Assembly: GCF_902506095.1 (NCBI RefSeq)
Contig: NZ_LR733293.1
Location: 1,195,103-1,259,102 of the forward strand
DNA from: Arthrobacter sp. 9AX
GTDB taxonomy: Bacteria > Actinomycetota > Actinomycetes > Actinomycetales > Micrococcaceae
DNA length: 64,000 nucleotides
Reading direction: 5' to 3'
The position numbers were made by a program, and so were the translations under genes. The notes beneath the pieces are model-generated. The model worked only from the letters and a program-made list of their open reading frames with translations, did no database searches and was not told the origin of the DNA. Positions 46,754-55,008 of this stretch are shown one piece after another (position 1 is the stretch's first letter; every line of letters begins with the position of its first letter).

Positions 46754-47254
46754 CTACGGCAGGCCCGGCATGGCAGTGGTAAGTGCCAGGGACGGGGCCG
46801 GATATCCGAAGGAGGGACGCCGGCCGGACCGGTAAGCAAAGTCGATGACGGGTTCGAGTTCGTCGAGTACCGTGCGATTCCCGGGGAGGACCACATGGGC
46901 CAGGAATTCGGATTCAAGACTGGCAATGCCTGCTGCCACGGCACCGAGTTTGGCGTCTATCGACAGGGACAGGGCGTGCCAGAACCTGCGGTTGGCGCGT
47001 TCCAGCATTTTCCCCTTCGCTTCGCGGAGGGGACCCTCCGCTGTGTCCCCTAGGGTTGTCACGCTCCCGTCGGACTCGGGTAGGGAAACTACGATGCGGA
47101 ATTGCCGTCCGGCACCCCTGAAGGCGAGGGCGCTCCGATTCCCGCGTTGGCTGAAAACAACGTCCGTGGCGCCGTAGTCCACGAGCGCTTGTCTGATGTG
47201 TTCCCGTGAAGCGCCGCTGCTAAAGGAGTCGCCCCGGGTGTACGGACTTGTCAT
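46754..47254 (-). CDS. hypothetical protein resembling phage/mobile-element proteins
   Basis: A 166-residue soluble protein. The start TSPYTRGDSFSSGASREHIR and the segment LVDYGATDVVFSQRGNRSAL, LAFRGAGRQFRIVVSLPE recall a small family seen in actinophages and mobile elements, which begins with a short basic motif and a VxF strand pair. The match is from memory and unverified. ATG 47254 is preferred over 47338. The gene stands alone on the minus strand. Confidence 0.6.
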   Translation of the reverse strand: MTSPYTRGDSFSSGASREHIRQALVDYGATDVVFSQRGNRSALAFRGAGRQFRIVVSLPESDGSVTTLGDTAEGPLREAKGKMLERANRRFWHALSLSIDAKLGAVAAGIASLESEFLAHVVLPGNRTVLDELEPVIDFAYRSGRRPSFGYPAPSLALTTAMPGLP

Positions 47255-47350
47255 CGTCCAACTATGCGCCCTTCGGCCGCTCCTTCCTATGCCCACGACA
47301 GCTAGCCTTGCCCGCAGCTGCCCCCGGGGGGAGGCCATAGACTCGGAGGC

Positions 47351-48184
47351 ATGTCAGCGCATGGGGGGATGCCGGCACGGCACCGGGGATTTCTGGCGGT
47401 TGCGGCCGCACTGGTTATGGCGCTGGCCGGGTGTGAGTACACCGGCCCGGATGAGCAAGGGGCCCTTGCGTCCTCGCCGCCGGCAACACCACCTGCGGCT
47501 TCCTTCGAGGAGAACATGGGTGAAGTGGTGCGCCTGCTCGAGGCGTCCCCATCGGAACCGGGCATGCCGTCCGAGGCGGAGCCGGCCGGCAAACTGTTCC
47601 TTGACCTGGCACCGGGAGACTACATGGTCTCGGGCGCGTGCGCTGGGGTTTACGGCGCCAAGCTCACCATTGTTGGAGCCGACGGCGTGCCGGAAGCATC
47701 GGCCTTTGAGTGCGGTTCCGGGCTGGACCGCTTCCTCCGGCACACCGGCGGGCCCATCACCATCAGCGCGGTCCCGCCAGTGGGCAAGCCGTCGGCAACG
47801 GGGGTCAAGGTGCAGACCAACCCGGACCGGAGGGCGTCGGAACTGGAGGACCTGTCGGAGTGGTCGGACCAGCAGCTGCAGACGCGGATACCGGGCGAGC
47901 TCCGCGGTACCAGCGGGGGCAACACCACCACCACGGGAACGCTCATGGCCGAACCCGGCCAGTACGATCTGGATTTCGTCTGCTCAGGACCGTCCTTTAC
48001 GGAGCTGTCCATATCGACGTCGGCAGGTGAGGAAGTCCTTGCGCCCGTGCGGGTCCCGTGCGACGGGCAGGCGGTCAGGTCGCCCCTGCGGCTGCCGGGC
48101 CAGGGCGCAGATCTCACCATGAGCCCGCTGGATGGTGTGGAGGGCCGCTTCGCCTATCGGCTCATTCCAGCCCACCAGCCCTGA
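47351..48184 (+). CDS. hypothetical lipoprotein with internal duplication
   Basis: A 277-residue exported protein: signal with lipobox MALAGC (Cys28), then two similar beta-rich halves (KLFLDLAPGDYMVSGACAGV ... and TLMAEPGQYDLDFVCSGP ...), each with a cysteine pair likely forming disulfides. The duplication is inferred from the parallel spacing of GxY/C motifs. Function unknown; it may be a surface-exposed domain. Its transcript ends at the palindrome 48207-48251. Confidence 0.65.
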   Translation: MSAHGGMPARHRGFLAVAAALVMALAGCEYTGPDEQGALASSPPATPPAASFEENMGEVVRLLEASPSEPGMPSEAEPAGKLFLDLAPGDYMVSGACAGVYGAKLTIVGADGVPEASAFECGSGLDRFLRHTGGPITISAVPPVGKPSATGVKVQTNPDRRASELEDLSEWSDQQLQTRIPGELRGTSGGNTTTTGTLMAEPGQYDLDFVCSGPSFTELSISTSAGEEVLAPVRVPCDGQAVRSPLRLPGQGADLTMSPLDGVEGRFAYRLIPAHQP

Positions 48185-48206
48185 CGGCCGTCGCGACGAG
48201 GCACTA

Positions 48207-48251
48207 AAGCCAGGTGCCGCCGTCGTACATTACGACGGCGGCACCTGGCTT
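48207..48251. terminator. long perfect palindromic terminator carrying the intergenic repeat
   Basis: Two 21-base arms (48207-48227 and 48231-48251) are exact complements around a 3-base loop CAT, containing GGTGCCGCCGTCGTA and TACGACGGCGGCACC. It lies between two convergent genes (lipoprotein and DUF4386) and shares the dispersed repeat core. It is ideally placed as a bidirectional terminator. Confidence 0.8.
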
Positions 48252-48284
48252 GGGAACGTTCGCCCGCCTCGGGCGGTGGGCAGC

Positions 48285-48986
48285 TCAACGGAGGGTTAGT
48301 TTGCGGCCTTTGGTCAGGAGCCAGAAGATGAAGCTGGTTTCACCGATGATGGCGAACTGTCCGTACATCGGAGTGAACGCCTCCACGAAGGCCACCCCGA
48401 GTGCGTCCAGGATGTATCCCGCGGCGGAGATGAGCAGGAGGACTCCGAAAACTTTGGGGACGAAGGCGGAGCGCAGTTCCAGGCACCCGATCAGGATGAG
48501 ATGGAGCCCGAACAGGCCAAGGCTGATGAGCCAGATGGTGTGGAACAATTCGATGGCGTGCAGGGCCCGGCCGGGACTTTCCAACAGGGTGTAGGCGTAG
48601 GCGAGCTGGCCTGTTGCCACTGCGAAGAGCACCGAGTAGGCGACCCGCAGCCAGGCGGCGGCCGCCGACAGCTGCCGGTTGACGCCTTTGAACAGCGCAT
48701 ACCAGGCGCCGGAGACCACCACATCGATGAGGATGACCACGACGATGCAGGCGACGCCGGCAAGGTAGGCGGTTCCCGACTGCGAAATGTTCTGGGCTGT
48801 CTTCGTTGCATCGCCGGGAGTGATGAGCGGTGACACTGCCCCGAAGTAGCCGGCCGTCATGAGGACCACCATGACCACCAGGCCCAGTCCGGATACTGCG
48901 CTCGCGGTAGCGGGGGACCAGCTGCGGAAGTCCAGTTTCGATGTGCTCGGCATGGCGGTGTTGCGGGTTCCAGGGAGCGTGCTCAT
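48285..48986 (-). CDS. DUF4386 membrane protein
   Basis: A 233-residue protein with six hydrophobic segments. Family features are YLAGVACIVVVILIDVVVSG and FKGVNRQLSAAAAWLRVAYS, FHTIWLISLGLFGLHLIL and GYILDALGVAF. Function unknown. It is divergent from a TetR regulator 65 bases away with shared inverted GTAAG sites, suggesting direct control by it. Confidence 0.82.
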   Translation of the reverse strand: MSTLPGTRNTAMPSTSKLDFRSWSPATASAVSGLGLVVMVVLMTAGYFGAVSPLITPGDATKTAQNISQSGTAYLAGVACIVVVILIDVVVSGAWYALFKGVNRQLSAAAAWLRVAYSVLFAVATGQLAYAYTLLESPGRALHAIELFHTIWLISLGLFGLHLILIGCLELRSAFVPKVFGVLLLISAAGYILDALGVAFVEAFTPMYGQFAIIGETSFIFWLLTKGRKLTLR

Positions 48987-48995
48987 GATCTCTGC

Positions 48996-49021
48996 CTTAC
49001 GTTGTAAGTTTATGATGTAAG
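48996..49021. promoter_or_regulatory. putative TetR operator between DUF4386 gene and tetR
   Basis: CTTAC-gtt-GTAAG at 48996-49008 is an inverted pair, and a further GTAAG lies at 49017-49021, with GTGTAAG again at 49038-49044. Repeated GTAAG half-sites in a divergent promoter next to a TetR gene are typical of autoregulation. Confidence 0.55.
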
Positions 49022-49051
49022 TAACCTACGCCTACGGTGTAAGGTGAGTCA

Positions 49052-49765
49052 ATGGGGTCGGAAGAAAGAGGGGAAATGCCTGCAAGAAGAGTGCAGCGGA
49101 CTGAAGGCAGGGAGCGTTTGAACCGGGCCAGGGTCCTGGAAACTGCCATCAGGCTCGCGGATGAGGACGGGATTGAGAAACTCTCGATGCGCCGGCTGGG
49201 GGATGAGCTGGGGGTCGAAGCGATGTCGCTGTACAACCACGTCTCGAACAAAGAGGACCTGCTCAACGGGATGATCGATGCCCTTTACGGCGAGATCGAC
49301 CTGCCGGTCCATGATGAAAGCTGGAAAACCGCCCTGCGAAAGCGCTCGGTGTCGGTGCGGGCAGTCCTGCTGCGGCACCCGTGGGCCAACGGGCTGATGG
49401 ACTCCGCCACCCACGCCGGACCAAGTACGATGCGGCACCACGACAGGGTGCTCGGGACGTTCCGGAACGGGGGCTTTTCCCTGGCCATGACGGCGCACGC
49501 CTTCTCCGCGCTGGACAGCTATGTGTACGGCTTCGCGAAGCAGGAAAAGGCCTTGCCCTTCGACTCGGGCGAAGAGGCGGCCGCCATGGCCCACGTGATG
49601 CTGGGGCAGTTGCCGGCCGGTGAGTACCCCTACCTTCACGAACTCATGGCCAAGCATGTCCTCCGGCCAGGTTACAGCTATGCCGAGGAATTCGCGTTCG
49701 GACTGGAGTTGGTTCTCGATGCGCTTGAACGGGCCAAGGATTCAACCGCGGAGGGGAAGGCCTAA
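49052..49765 (+). CDS. TetR-family transcriptional regulator
   Basis: A 237-residue repressor. The N-terminal helix-turn-helix is RARVLETAIRLADEDGIEKLSMRRLGDELGVEAMSLYNHVSNKEDL; the C-terminal half resembles the tetracycline-repressor-like C domain (AVLLRHPWANGLMDSATHAG). It probably controls the divergent DUF4386 gene and itself. ATG 49052 (AAGGTGAG upstream) or ATG 49076 could start translation. The stop overlaps the convergent DUF2306 gene by 4 bases. Confidence 0.88.
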   Translation: MGSEERGEMPARRVQRTEGRERLNRARVLETAIRLADEDGIEKLSMRRLGDELGVEAMSLYNHVSNKEDLLNGMIDALYGEIDLPVHDESWKTALRKRSVSVRAVLLRHPWANGLMDSATHAGPSTMRHHDRVLGTFRNGGFSLAMTAHAFSALDSYVYGFAKQEKALPFDSGEEAAAMAHVMLGQLPAGEYPYLHELMAKHVLRPGYSYAEEFAFGLELVLDALERAKDSTAEGKA

Positions 49766-50457
49766 ACAGGCTGGACGGAACGGCGGAGCTTCTGTTCGGC
49801 TCCGTGCGCGCGCCGATAGATGAAGTACTCGGCCACCGCCAGGCTGAGGACCCAGGATGCACCAATCAGGAGTGCCCGGGTCAGCTCGGTCACCGGCCCC
49901 ACCAGGACGATCCAGGGAATGGTCACCACCACGATGGTTCCCTGGGCGATGCCAATGGCGTAGGCCCGGGACATCCACTCACTGTGCCGAACGTAGTTGT
50001 GGCGCCGCACCGCGATGAAACCCAGGACGATGAACGCCACCATGGCGGACCCGAACACCAGCCGAAGGATGAGCAGCAGCGGCCCGTCCAGGGGCGGGAG
50101 GTCGTAGAAGACTGCCATCCATAAACCGGACAGGGCAGCGAGGAGCCCGGTGGGGGCGAGGATGCGTCCGGCGACTTTGTGCCAGCTTGGCCTGCCACGC
50201 TTGCCCCGGCGCAGCGGGGAAACGAACTGGAACGCGCCCAGCACCAGGTACAGCGTGACGGTGGGAATGTGGATCAGCACGGGGACAGGCGAATCGAAGA
50301 ACCGCGCGTTATCGGGCCTGATCTCGCCTCCGGACAGCTCACCCAGGCGGACGGCCCCGGCGATGATGGGCACGAGGCTGAGGAAAATCAGGGCGGCGGG
50401 CACGAGCCACCGGAAGCGGGGGTTTGGACGGATGCGGGGAGCAGTTGCAGGGTTCAT
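49762..50457 (-). CDS. DUF2306 membrane protein
   Basis: A 231-residue protein with six hydrophobic helices. The DUF2306 pattern is HIPTVTLYLVLGAFQFVSPL, then RPSWHKVAGRILAPTGLLAA and VRRHNYVRHSEWMSRAYAI. Conserved histidines in these motifs (including WHK and RH) hint at haem or metal binding. ATG 50457 is preferred to the 50505 frame start. Confidence 0.85.
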   Translation of the reverse strand: MNPATAPRIRPNPRFRWLVPAALIFLSLVPIIAGAVRLGELSGGEIRPDNARFFDSPVPVLIHIPTVTLYLVLGAFQFVSPLRRGKRGRPSWHKVAGRILAPTGLLAALSGLWMAVFYDLPPLDGPLLLILRLVFGSAMVAFIVLGFIAVRRHNYVRHSEWMSRAYAIGIAQGTIVVVTIPWIVLVGPVTELTRALLIGASWVLSLAVAEYFIYRRAHGAEQKLRRSVQPV

Positions 50458-50828
50458 GGATTCGCTTCTCTGAAGTGCTGGCGTGGCCTGGGCACGAATT
50501 TTCATGCAGGGCTGGCGGCGGATTCAAGGCGTCGGTGGCCGGAATACCGGTGCCCAGCAGCACCTCTTCGGACGGCGTAAGCCCAACCTACTGCACCGGC
50601 TTCCGGTAAGCGATAGGCAAGCCTCCCCGACCTGAACGCCGGCCGTGAAAAGCGGCGGGAACCGGAGAAATCGGTCCGCCGGCCATTAGGTATCCCGGGC
50701 ATATTGACTGCCTGTTGCCGGAGGAATAGCGTCTGCGTTAACGGGGCCATCCACCCCGTTTCCACGGAACGAGGCGCCAGAATCCGGGCCACTCCTGCAC
50801 GGCGACGACGCCAGGTGAGGAGGGTTCT
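50458..50828 (+). promoter_or_regulatory. gene-less 371-base gap with a promoter candidate for the DUF1326 gene
   Basis: No coding frame stands out. A sigma-70-like pair TTGACT (50704-50709), 17-base spacer and TAGCGT (50727-50732) lies about 95 bases before the DUF1326 GTG. Nothing else is recognised. Confidence 0.35.
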
Positions 50829-51446
50829 GTGTCTTGGGAAATGTCCGGAACATACGCGGGCAACTGCACATGCCAGCTGATTTGTCCGTGCCCGGTGGAC
50901 GGCATGCCCACCGGGCCGGACGGCGAGTGCCGCGGCCTGAATGTCTTCCATATCGCCAAGGGAAACCTCGATGACACGGACCTGTCCGGCGTCGAATTCG
51001 CGTTCGTCAACTGGTTCCCCACGCATCTGACCGCGGGCGGCTGGAAGGTGGGGGCCGTCGTCGACGACTCCGCATCCGAAGCCCAGGTGGGCGCCCTGGA
51101 AACCATCCTTCGCGGGCAGGCCGGCGGTCCTTTCGGCGACCTCGCTGGGCTGTACGGGGAGTGGCTGGGACTGGAGCGCGCCAAGGTCACGTTCACGGGC
51201 GGTGACAGGCCGTCCGGCTCGGTTTCGGACAAGGCCCGGTTCACGTTCGAGCCGCTGCCGGGGCCCGACGGCGGCGTGACCACGGTGAAGAACGCCATGT
51301 ACGGCTTCGCCCCCGAGTTCCGGATTGGCAAGGCACCGGGGCACGTGGACCTGTTCGGACAGGAGTTTGACGGCGTCTACGGCGAGACGTCCGATTTCGC
51401 GTTCGCCAGTGAAATGGCGGAGGGTGCCCCGAGGGGCCGGGGCTGA
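50829..51446 (+). CDS. DUF1326 domain protein
   Basis: A 205-residue protein with the DUF1326 N-terminus MSWEMSGTYAGNCTCQLICP and CPVDGMPTGPDGECRGLNVF, holding a cluster of four cysteines (CTC...CPC) that could bind metal. The GTG start at 50829 overlaps GTTCTGTG. It is immediately followed by DUF2182 and GYD genes. The DUF1326-DUF2182 pairing recurs in bacteria; function unknown. Confidence 0.88.
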   Translation: MSWEMSGTYAGNCTCQLICPCPVDGMPTGPDGECRGLNVFHIAKGNLDDTDLSGVEFAFVNWFPTHLTAGGWKVGAVVDDSASEAQVGALETILRGQAGGPFGDLAGLYGEWLGLERAKVTFTGGDRPSGSVSDKARFTFEPLPGPDGGVTTVKNAMYGFAPEFRIGKAPGHVDLFGQEFDGVYGETSDFAFASEMAEGAPRGRG

Positions 51447-51457
51447 ACGGCCCGGCA

Positions 51458-52261
51458 GTGGAACGCAGGAGGTTGTTCAGTAGCGGTCACTCAGTGGCGA
51501 AGGCCTCCCGCGTTGATCCGCGGGAGGCCGGCCTTGTTGCTGTCCTGCTGGTGCTCGCCGCTGCCAGCTGGGTGTTGACGTTCTCCCAGTTGGCGGGTAT
51601 GGACATGGGCCCGTGGACGACGCCGGGACCGGTGGGCTTCTTCACGGTGACGTGGGTGGTGATGCTCGCGGCCATGATGTTCCCGTCGGTGGCCCCCATG
51701 GTGGTGGCGTACCACCGGATCCAGCGGCACCGGCGGGAGCAGGGACGGTACGCGCCGGCAGGGTCTACGGCCGTGTTCGTGGCCGGTTACCTGGCCGCGT
51801 GGACGGCGTTCGGGCTGGTGGCGTACGTGCTTTATGTGTCGGTGGCAGAGCTGGCGCCCGGGCTCTTCGCCCCGGACCAGGGCGGCCGCTACGTTGCGGC
51901 GGGGGTCATCATGATCGCCGCCCTGTACCAGCTCACGCCGGCCAAAAACGTGAGCCTGATGAAATGCCGGACACCCATGGATTTCATCCTGCACCGGATG
52001 CGGCCGGGCTACACGGGTGCACTCCGGATGGGTGTGGAGCACGGCGCCTGGTGCGTGGCGTGCTGCTGGGCGCTGATGACGGCGCTGTTTGCGCTCGGCG
52101 TGATGAGCGTCGGCTGGATGGCCCTGATCGGGGCCTTCATCGCCGGGGAGAAAATGCTGCCGTGGAAGCGGCTCGCCAACCGCTCCGTTGCGGTGGCGCT
52201 GGCTGTGATCGCGCTCGGCGTGGCATTTGCCCCTGCGGCGACAACTGGGATGGGAATGTAG
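51458..52261 (+). CDS. DUF2182 predicted metal-binding membrane protein
   Basis: A 267-residue polytopic protein. The family motif is TWVVMLAAMMFPSVAPMV, followed by ALYQLTPAKNVSLMKCRTPM and GVEHGAWCVACCWALM, whose Met, Cys and His residues suggest copper or other soft-metal binding. It follows the DUF1326 gene by 11 bases and precedes the GYD gene by 13, making a three-gene operon. Confidence 0.88.
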   Translation: MERRRLFSSGHSVAKASRVDPREAGLVAVLLVLAAASWVLTFSQLAGMDMGPWTTPGPVGFFTVTWVVMLAAMMFPSVAPMVVAYHRIQRHRREQGRYAPAGSTAVFVAGYLAAWTAFGLVAYVLYVSVAELAPGLFAPDQGGRYVAAGVIMIAALYQLTPAKNVSLMKCRTPMDFILHRMRPGYTGALRMGVEHGAWCVACCWALMTALFALGVMSVGWMALIGAFIAGEKMLPWKRLANRSVAVALAVIALGVAFAPAATTGMGM

Positions 52262-52274
52262 GAAAGGAACGGTC

Positions 52275-52595
52275 ATGCCGAAGTATCTGTTTGAAGCGAC
52301 GTACGTGGGCAAGGGAATCCAGGGGCTCATGCAGGAAGGCGGCACCAAGCGCCGCGAGGCCCTGACCGAGGCACTGAAATCCGTGGGCGGAACGCTGGAG
52401 TGCTTCTACTACGCTTTTGGTTACTACGATGTCCTCGGCGTTTTCGATATTCCAGACGATGCAAGCGCAGCAGCGCTGTCGCTGCTGATCAATTCGTCGG
52501 GGAACGTCAACGTCCGCCTGAAGCCGCTCCTGACGGTTGAGGACCTCGATGAGGCGGCCAAGAAGTCGCCCACCTACCGGGCGCCGGGGCAGTAG
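52275..52595 (+). CDS. GYD domain-containing protein
   Basis: A 106-residue protein. The family signature FYYAFGYYDVLGVFDIPDDA is at residues 44-63, preceded by EATYVGKGIQGLMQEGGTKR. Related to the small ferredoxin-like GYD group of unknown function. The ATG at 52275 follows GGAAAGGAACGGTC. It is the last gene of the DUF1326-DUF2182 operon. Confidence 0.88.
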   Translation: MPKYLFEATYVGKGIQGLMQEGGTKRREALTEALKSVGGTLECFYYAFGYYDVLGVFDIPDDASAAALSLLINSSGNVNVRLKPLLTVEDLDEAAKKSPTYRAPGQ

Positions 52596-52605
52596 GGGAG
52601 TTTGG

Positions 52606-52960
52606 TCACCAAAGCCAGCGGCCGGGACGCCGGTCCATCACTGCGGCCGTCACCGCGTCACCCTCCACCAGCACCAGCTTGGCCGGGTCTCCCACCGCGA
52701 CGCCCGGCCGGTCCGCCACAGAAGCAAGCCGCTGCGCTGCGGGATCAATAACGCTGGAGCCGCCAACAGTGGCAACGGCAACGCAGTGCTCAATCAGCTC
52801 ATCGGCCCGGAACTTGCAGGTGAACGCCGGCCGCCAGGTCCGCGAGACCGTAGCCGTGCCAGATGGTCACCAGCCCCTGCATGCCCAGCGCCTTGGTGCG
52901 TTCCAGGATGAGCTGGGCGCTGAACATGCCCAGCTGGTGGCCGGCCAGGTTCCCGGCCGC
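52606..52960 (-). pseudogene. cytosine deaminase-like amidohydrolase remnant
   Basis: On the minus strand two pieces of a cytosine-deaminase/amidohydrolase remain. The first (52951 downward) reads LILERTKALGMQGLVTIW and HGYGLADL. The second, in another frame, reads FRADELIEHCVAVATVGGSS, then VADRPGVAVGDPAKLVLVEG and a proper C-terminus to TGA 52606. The stretch between the two in homologues is absent and the frame changes at about 52840. No metal-ligand N-terminal motif remains. The DNA to 53250 shows no recognisable gene. Confidence 0.75.
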
Positions 52961-53424
52961 CGGGACGAAGGGGACATCACCCTGTTCGACTCCGTGGGCA
53001 CCCCGGCGCGGGACGTCAGGAAGTGCCCGCCCGCCAGGGCGGCGACGATGCAAAGGGCTCCGACGAGCAGGAGCTCCAGGATGTCGTCCGCAGTGGTGAC
53101 CAACACGAACGGCGGCGGGGCGAACGGAGCCATCAGCCCCAACCGAAGTGCAAGGACCTCCTGGGCACGCCCCGCGGCCTTACGCCGGGCCGTTGTTCCA
53201 GCCCGCTCTTCGTCCCGGACAACGTACCTTGAAGAAATTGAGCCACGCATCCGCCCTGGGCCTGCCTCTTGAACGTGCTTCCAGCGGTTGATACATCCCC
53301 AGTCCGTTGTTGCCGCAGTGCGGGAGTGGCAAGATGAACGGAGGTGTTGGGCCGCTGCCGCTCACGGGGGTAAGAAGAACGACGACGTGTGCCCGGCTAC
53401 GCGAGCGAGGCGGCGGTGGGCGGC

Positions 53425-54939
53425 ATGACACAGCACAGCGGGCAGAAGCGGCGGCTACAGGTATCCGACGTCAATATCGTCAACCGCCGCACGCTGCGCA
53501 AGGCGCTGGGCGGCACCATCGTGGGCAACACGATGGAGTGGTACGACGTCGGCGTGTTCGGCTACCTCATCACCACCATGGGGCCGGTGTTCCTGCCCGA
53601 AGCGGACAGGGCAGTCCAAAACCTGTTCCTGCTGGGAACGTTCGCCGCCACGTTCATCGCCCGGCCCCTGGGCGGCATTTTTTTTGGCTGGCTGGGAGAC
53701 AAGATGGGCCGCCAGAAGGTCCTGGCCATGACGCTGATGCTGATGGCCGCGGCGACGTTCGCCGTCGGCCTGCTTCCGGGGTACGACGTGCTGGGCATCT
53801 GGGCGGCGGTGCTGCTGGTGGTCCTGAAGCTGGTGCAGGGCTTTTCCACCGGCGGCGAATACTCGGGCGCCACCACGTTCGTGTGCGAGCATTCGCCGGA
53901 CCGGCGCCGGGGCTTTTACGTCAGCTTCCTGGACATGGGCAGCTATCTCGGCTTCGCGGCTGGCGGGCTGGTGGTGTCCGTCCTGCAGCTGATGCTGGGG
54001 CAGGAGCAGATGGAAGCGTGGGGCTGGCGGATCCCGTTCCTGGTGGCAGGTCCGCTGGGCGCTGTGGCTGTCTACTTCCGGATGAAGATCGAGGAGTCTG
54101 CCGCCTTCAAAGCCACGATGGAGGCCGAAGCCGTGGCGGCCAAGCACCCCGGGACGGGGGAGGAGCTCCGCCCTGTGGGTCCGCTCGGGATCCTGAAGGC
54201 GCACTGGCGGCCCATCCTGCTGGCCATGATCCTGGCGGCCGCTGCCAACACCGTGGCCTACGCCCTCACGTCCTACATGCCCACGTACCTCACCACCAAT
54301 AAGGGCTACAACGAGGTGGAGGGGACGCTGCTGACCCTCCCGGTCCTGGTGGTCATGGCGCTGTGCATCCCCTTCACTGGCCTGCTCTCGGACCGCATCG
54401 GCCGGCGCCCGGTGCTGTGGATCGGGGCCTTCAGTACGGTGGTGTTCGCTGTTCCGGCGTTCCTGGCGATAGCGGCGGGCAGCGTCCCGATGACATTGCT
54501 GGGCCTGGCCCTGATCGCCTTCCCGGTGGCGTTTTCAGTGCCGAACCTGGCCTCCGCGCTGCCGGCGCTGTTTCCCACCGAGCACCGCTACTCCGCCATG
54601 GGCATCGCCTACAACCTGGCCGTCGCCATCTTCGGCGGGACGGCCCCCTTCATCATCGCGGCCCTGATCGGGCTGACCGGCGACGACATGGCGATTGCGT
54701 ACTACCTCATGGCCGTGGCCGCGGTTGCTGCCGTGGCGATCCGGTTCCTGCCGGAATCGGCCGGGCGGCACCTGCCCGGGTCCATGCCCAGCGTGGAGTC
54801 GGAGGAGGATGCGCGGAAGCTGGTGGAGACGCAAGACAGCGACCCGCTGCTGGACGTGGACTCGCTGCCGTTCGAGAGCAGCTTCGAGATCGCGCGGGCG
54901 GAGCACAAGGGGCGGCCCGGGAAGCCAAAAGTGATGTGA
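53425..54939 (+). CDS. MFS metabolite:H+ symporter (MHS family, ProP/KgtP-like)
   Basis: A 504-residue twelve-helix carrier. The MHS signature is GGTIVGNTMEWYDVGVFGYL at the start; FAATFIARPLGGIFFGWLGD is motif A and GFSTGGEYSGATTFVCEHSP the second. The start ATG 53425 leads into QVSDVNIVNRRTLRKALG; an in-frame GTG 53389 is the alternative. The acidic C-terminal tail is typical of ProP. Likely substrates are compatible solutes or dicarboxylates. Confidence 0.9.
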   Translation: MTQHSGQKRRLQVSDVNIVNRRTLRKALGGTIVGNTMEWYDVGVFGYLITTMGPVFLPEADRAVQNLFLLGTFAATFIARPLGGIFFGWLGDKMGRQKVLAMTLMLMAAATFAVGLLPGYDVLGIWAAVLLVVLKLVQGFSTGGEYSGATTFVCEHSPDRRRGFYVSFLDMGSYLGFAAGGLVVSVLQLMLGQEQMEAWGWRIPFLVAGPLGAVAVYFRMKIEESAAFKATMEAEAVAAKHPGTGEELRPVGPLGILKAHWRPILLAMILAAAANTVAYALTSYMPTYLTTNKGYNEVEGTLLTLPVLVVMALCIPFTGLLSDRIGRRPVLWIGAFSTVVFAVPAFLAIAAGSVPMTLLGLALIAFPVAFSVPNLASALPALFPTEHRYSAMGIAYNLAVAIFGGTAPFIIAALIGLTGDDMAIAYYLMAVAAVAAVAIRFLPESAGRHLPGSMPSVESEEDARKLVETQDSDPLLDVDSLPFESSFEIARAEHKGRPGKPKVM

Positions 54940-54948
54940 CGCAGGGAT

Positions 54949-54960
54949 GTACGACGGCGG
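54949..54960 (+). repeat. intergenic repeat fragment (GTACGACGGCGG)
   Basis: A partial copy of the dispersed core lies directly after the MFS stop. It lacks the second arm seen at 37811 and 48207. Confidence 0.5.
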
Positions 54961-55008
54961 GCTGGCGTTCGTAAGGTCCCCAGGCGGAGTTTCACGGCAA
55001 CGAACGGG

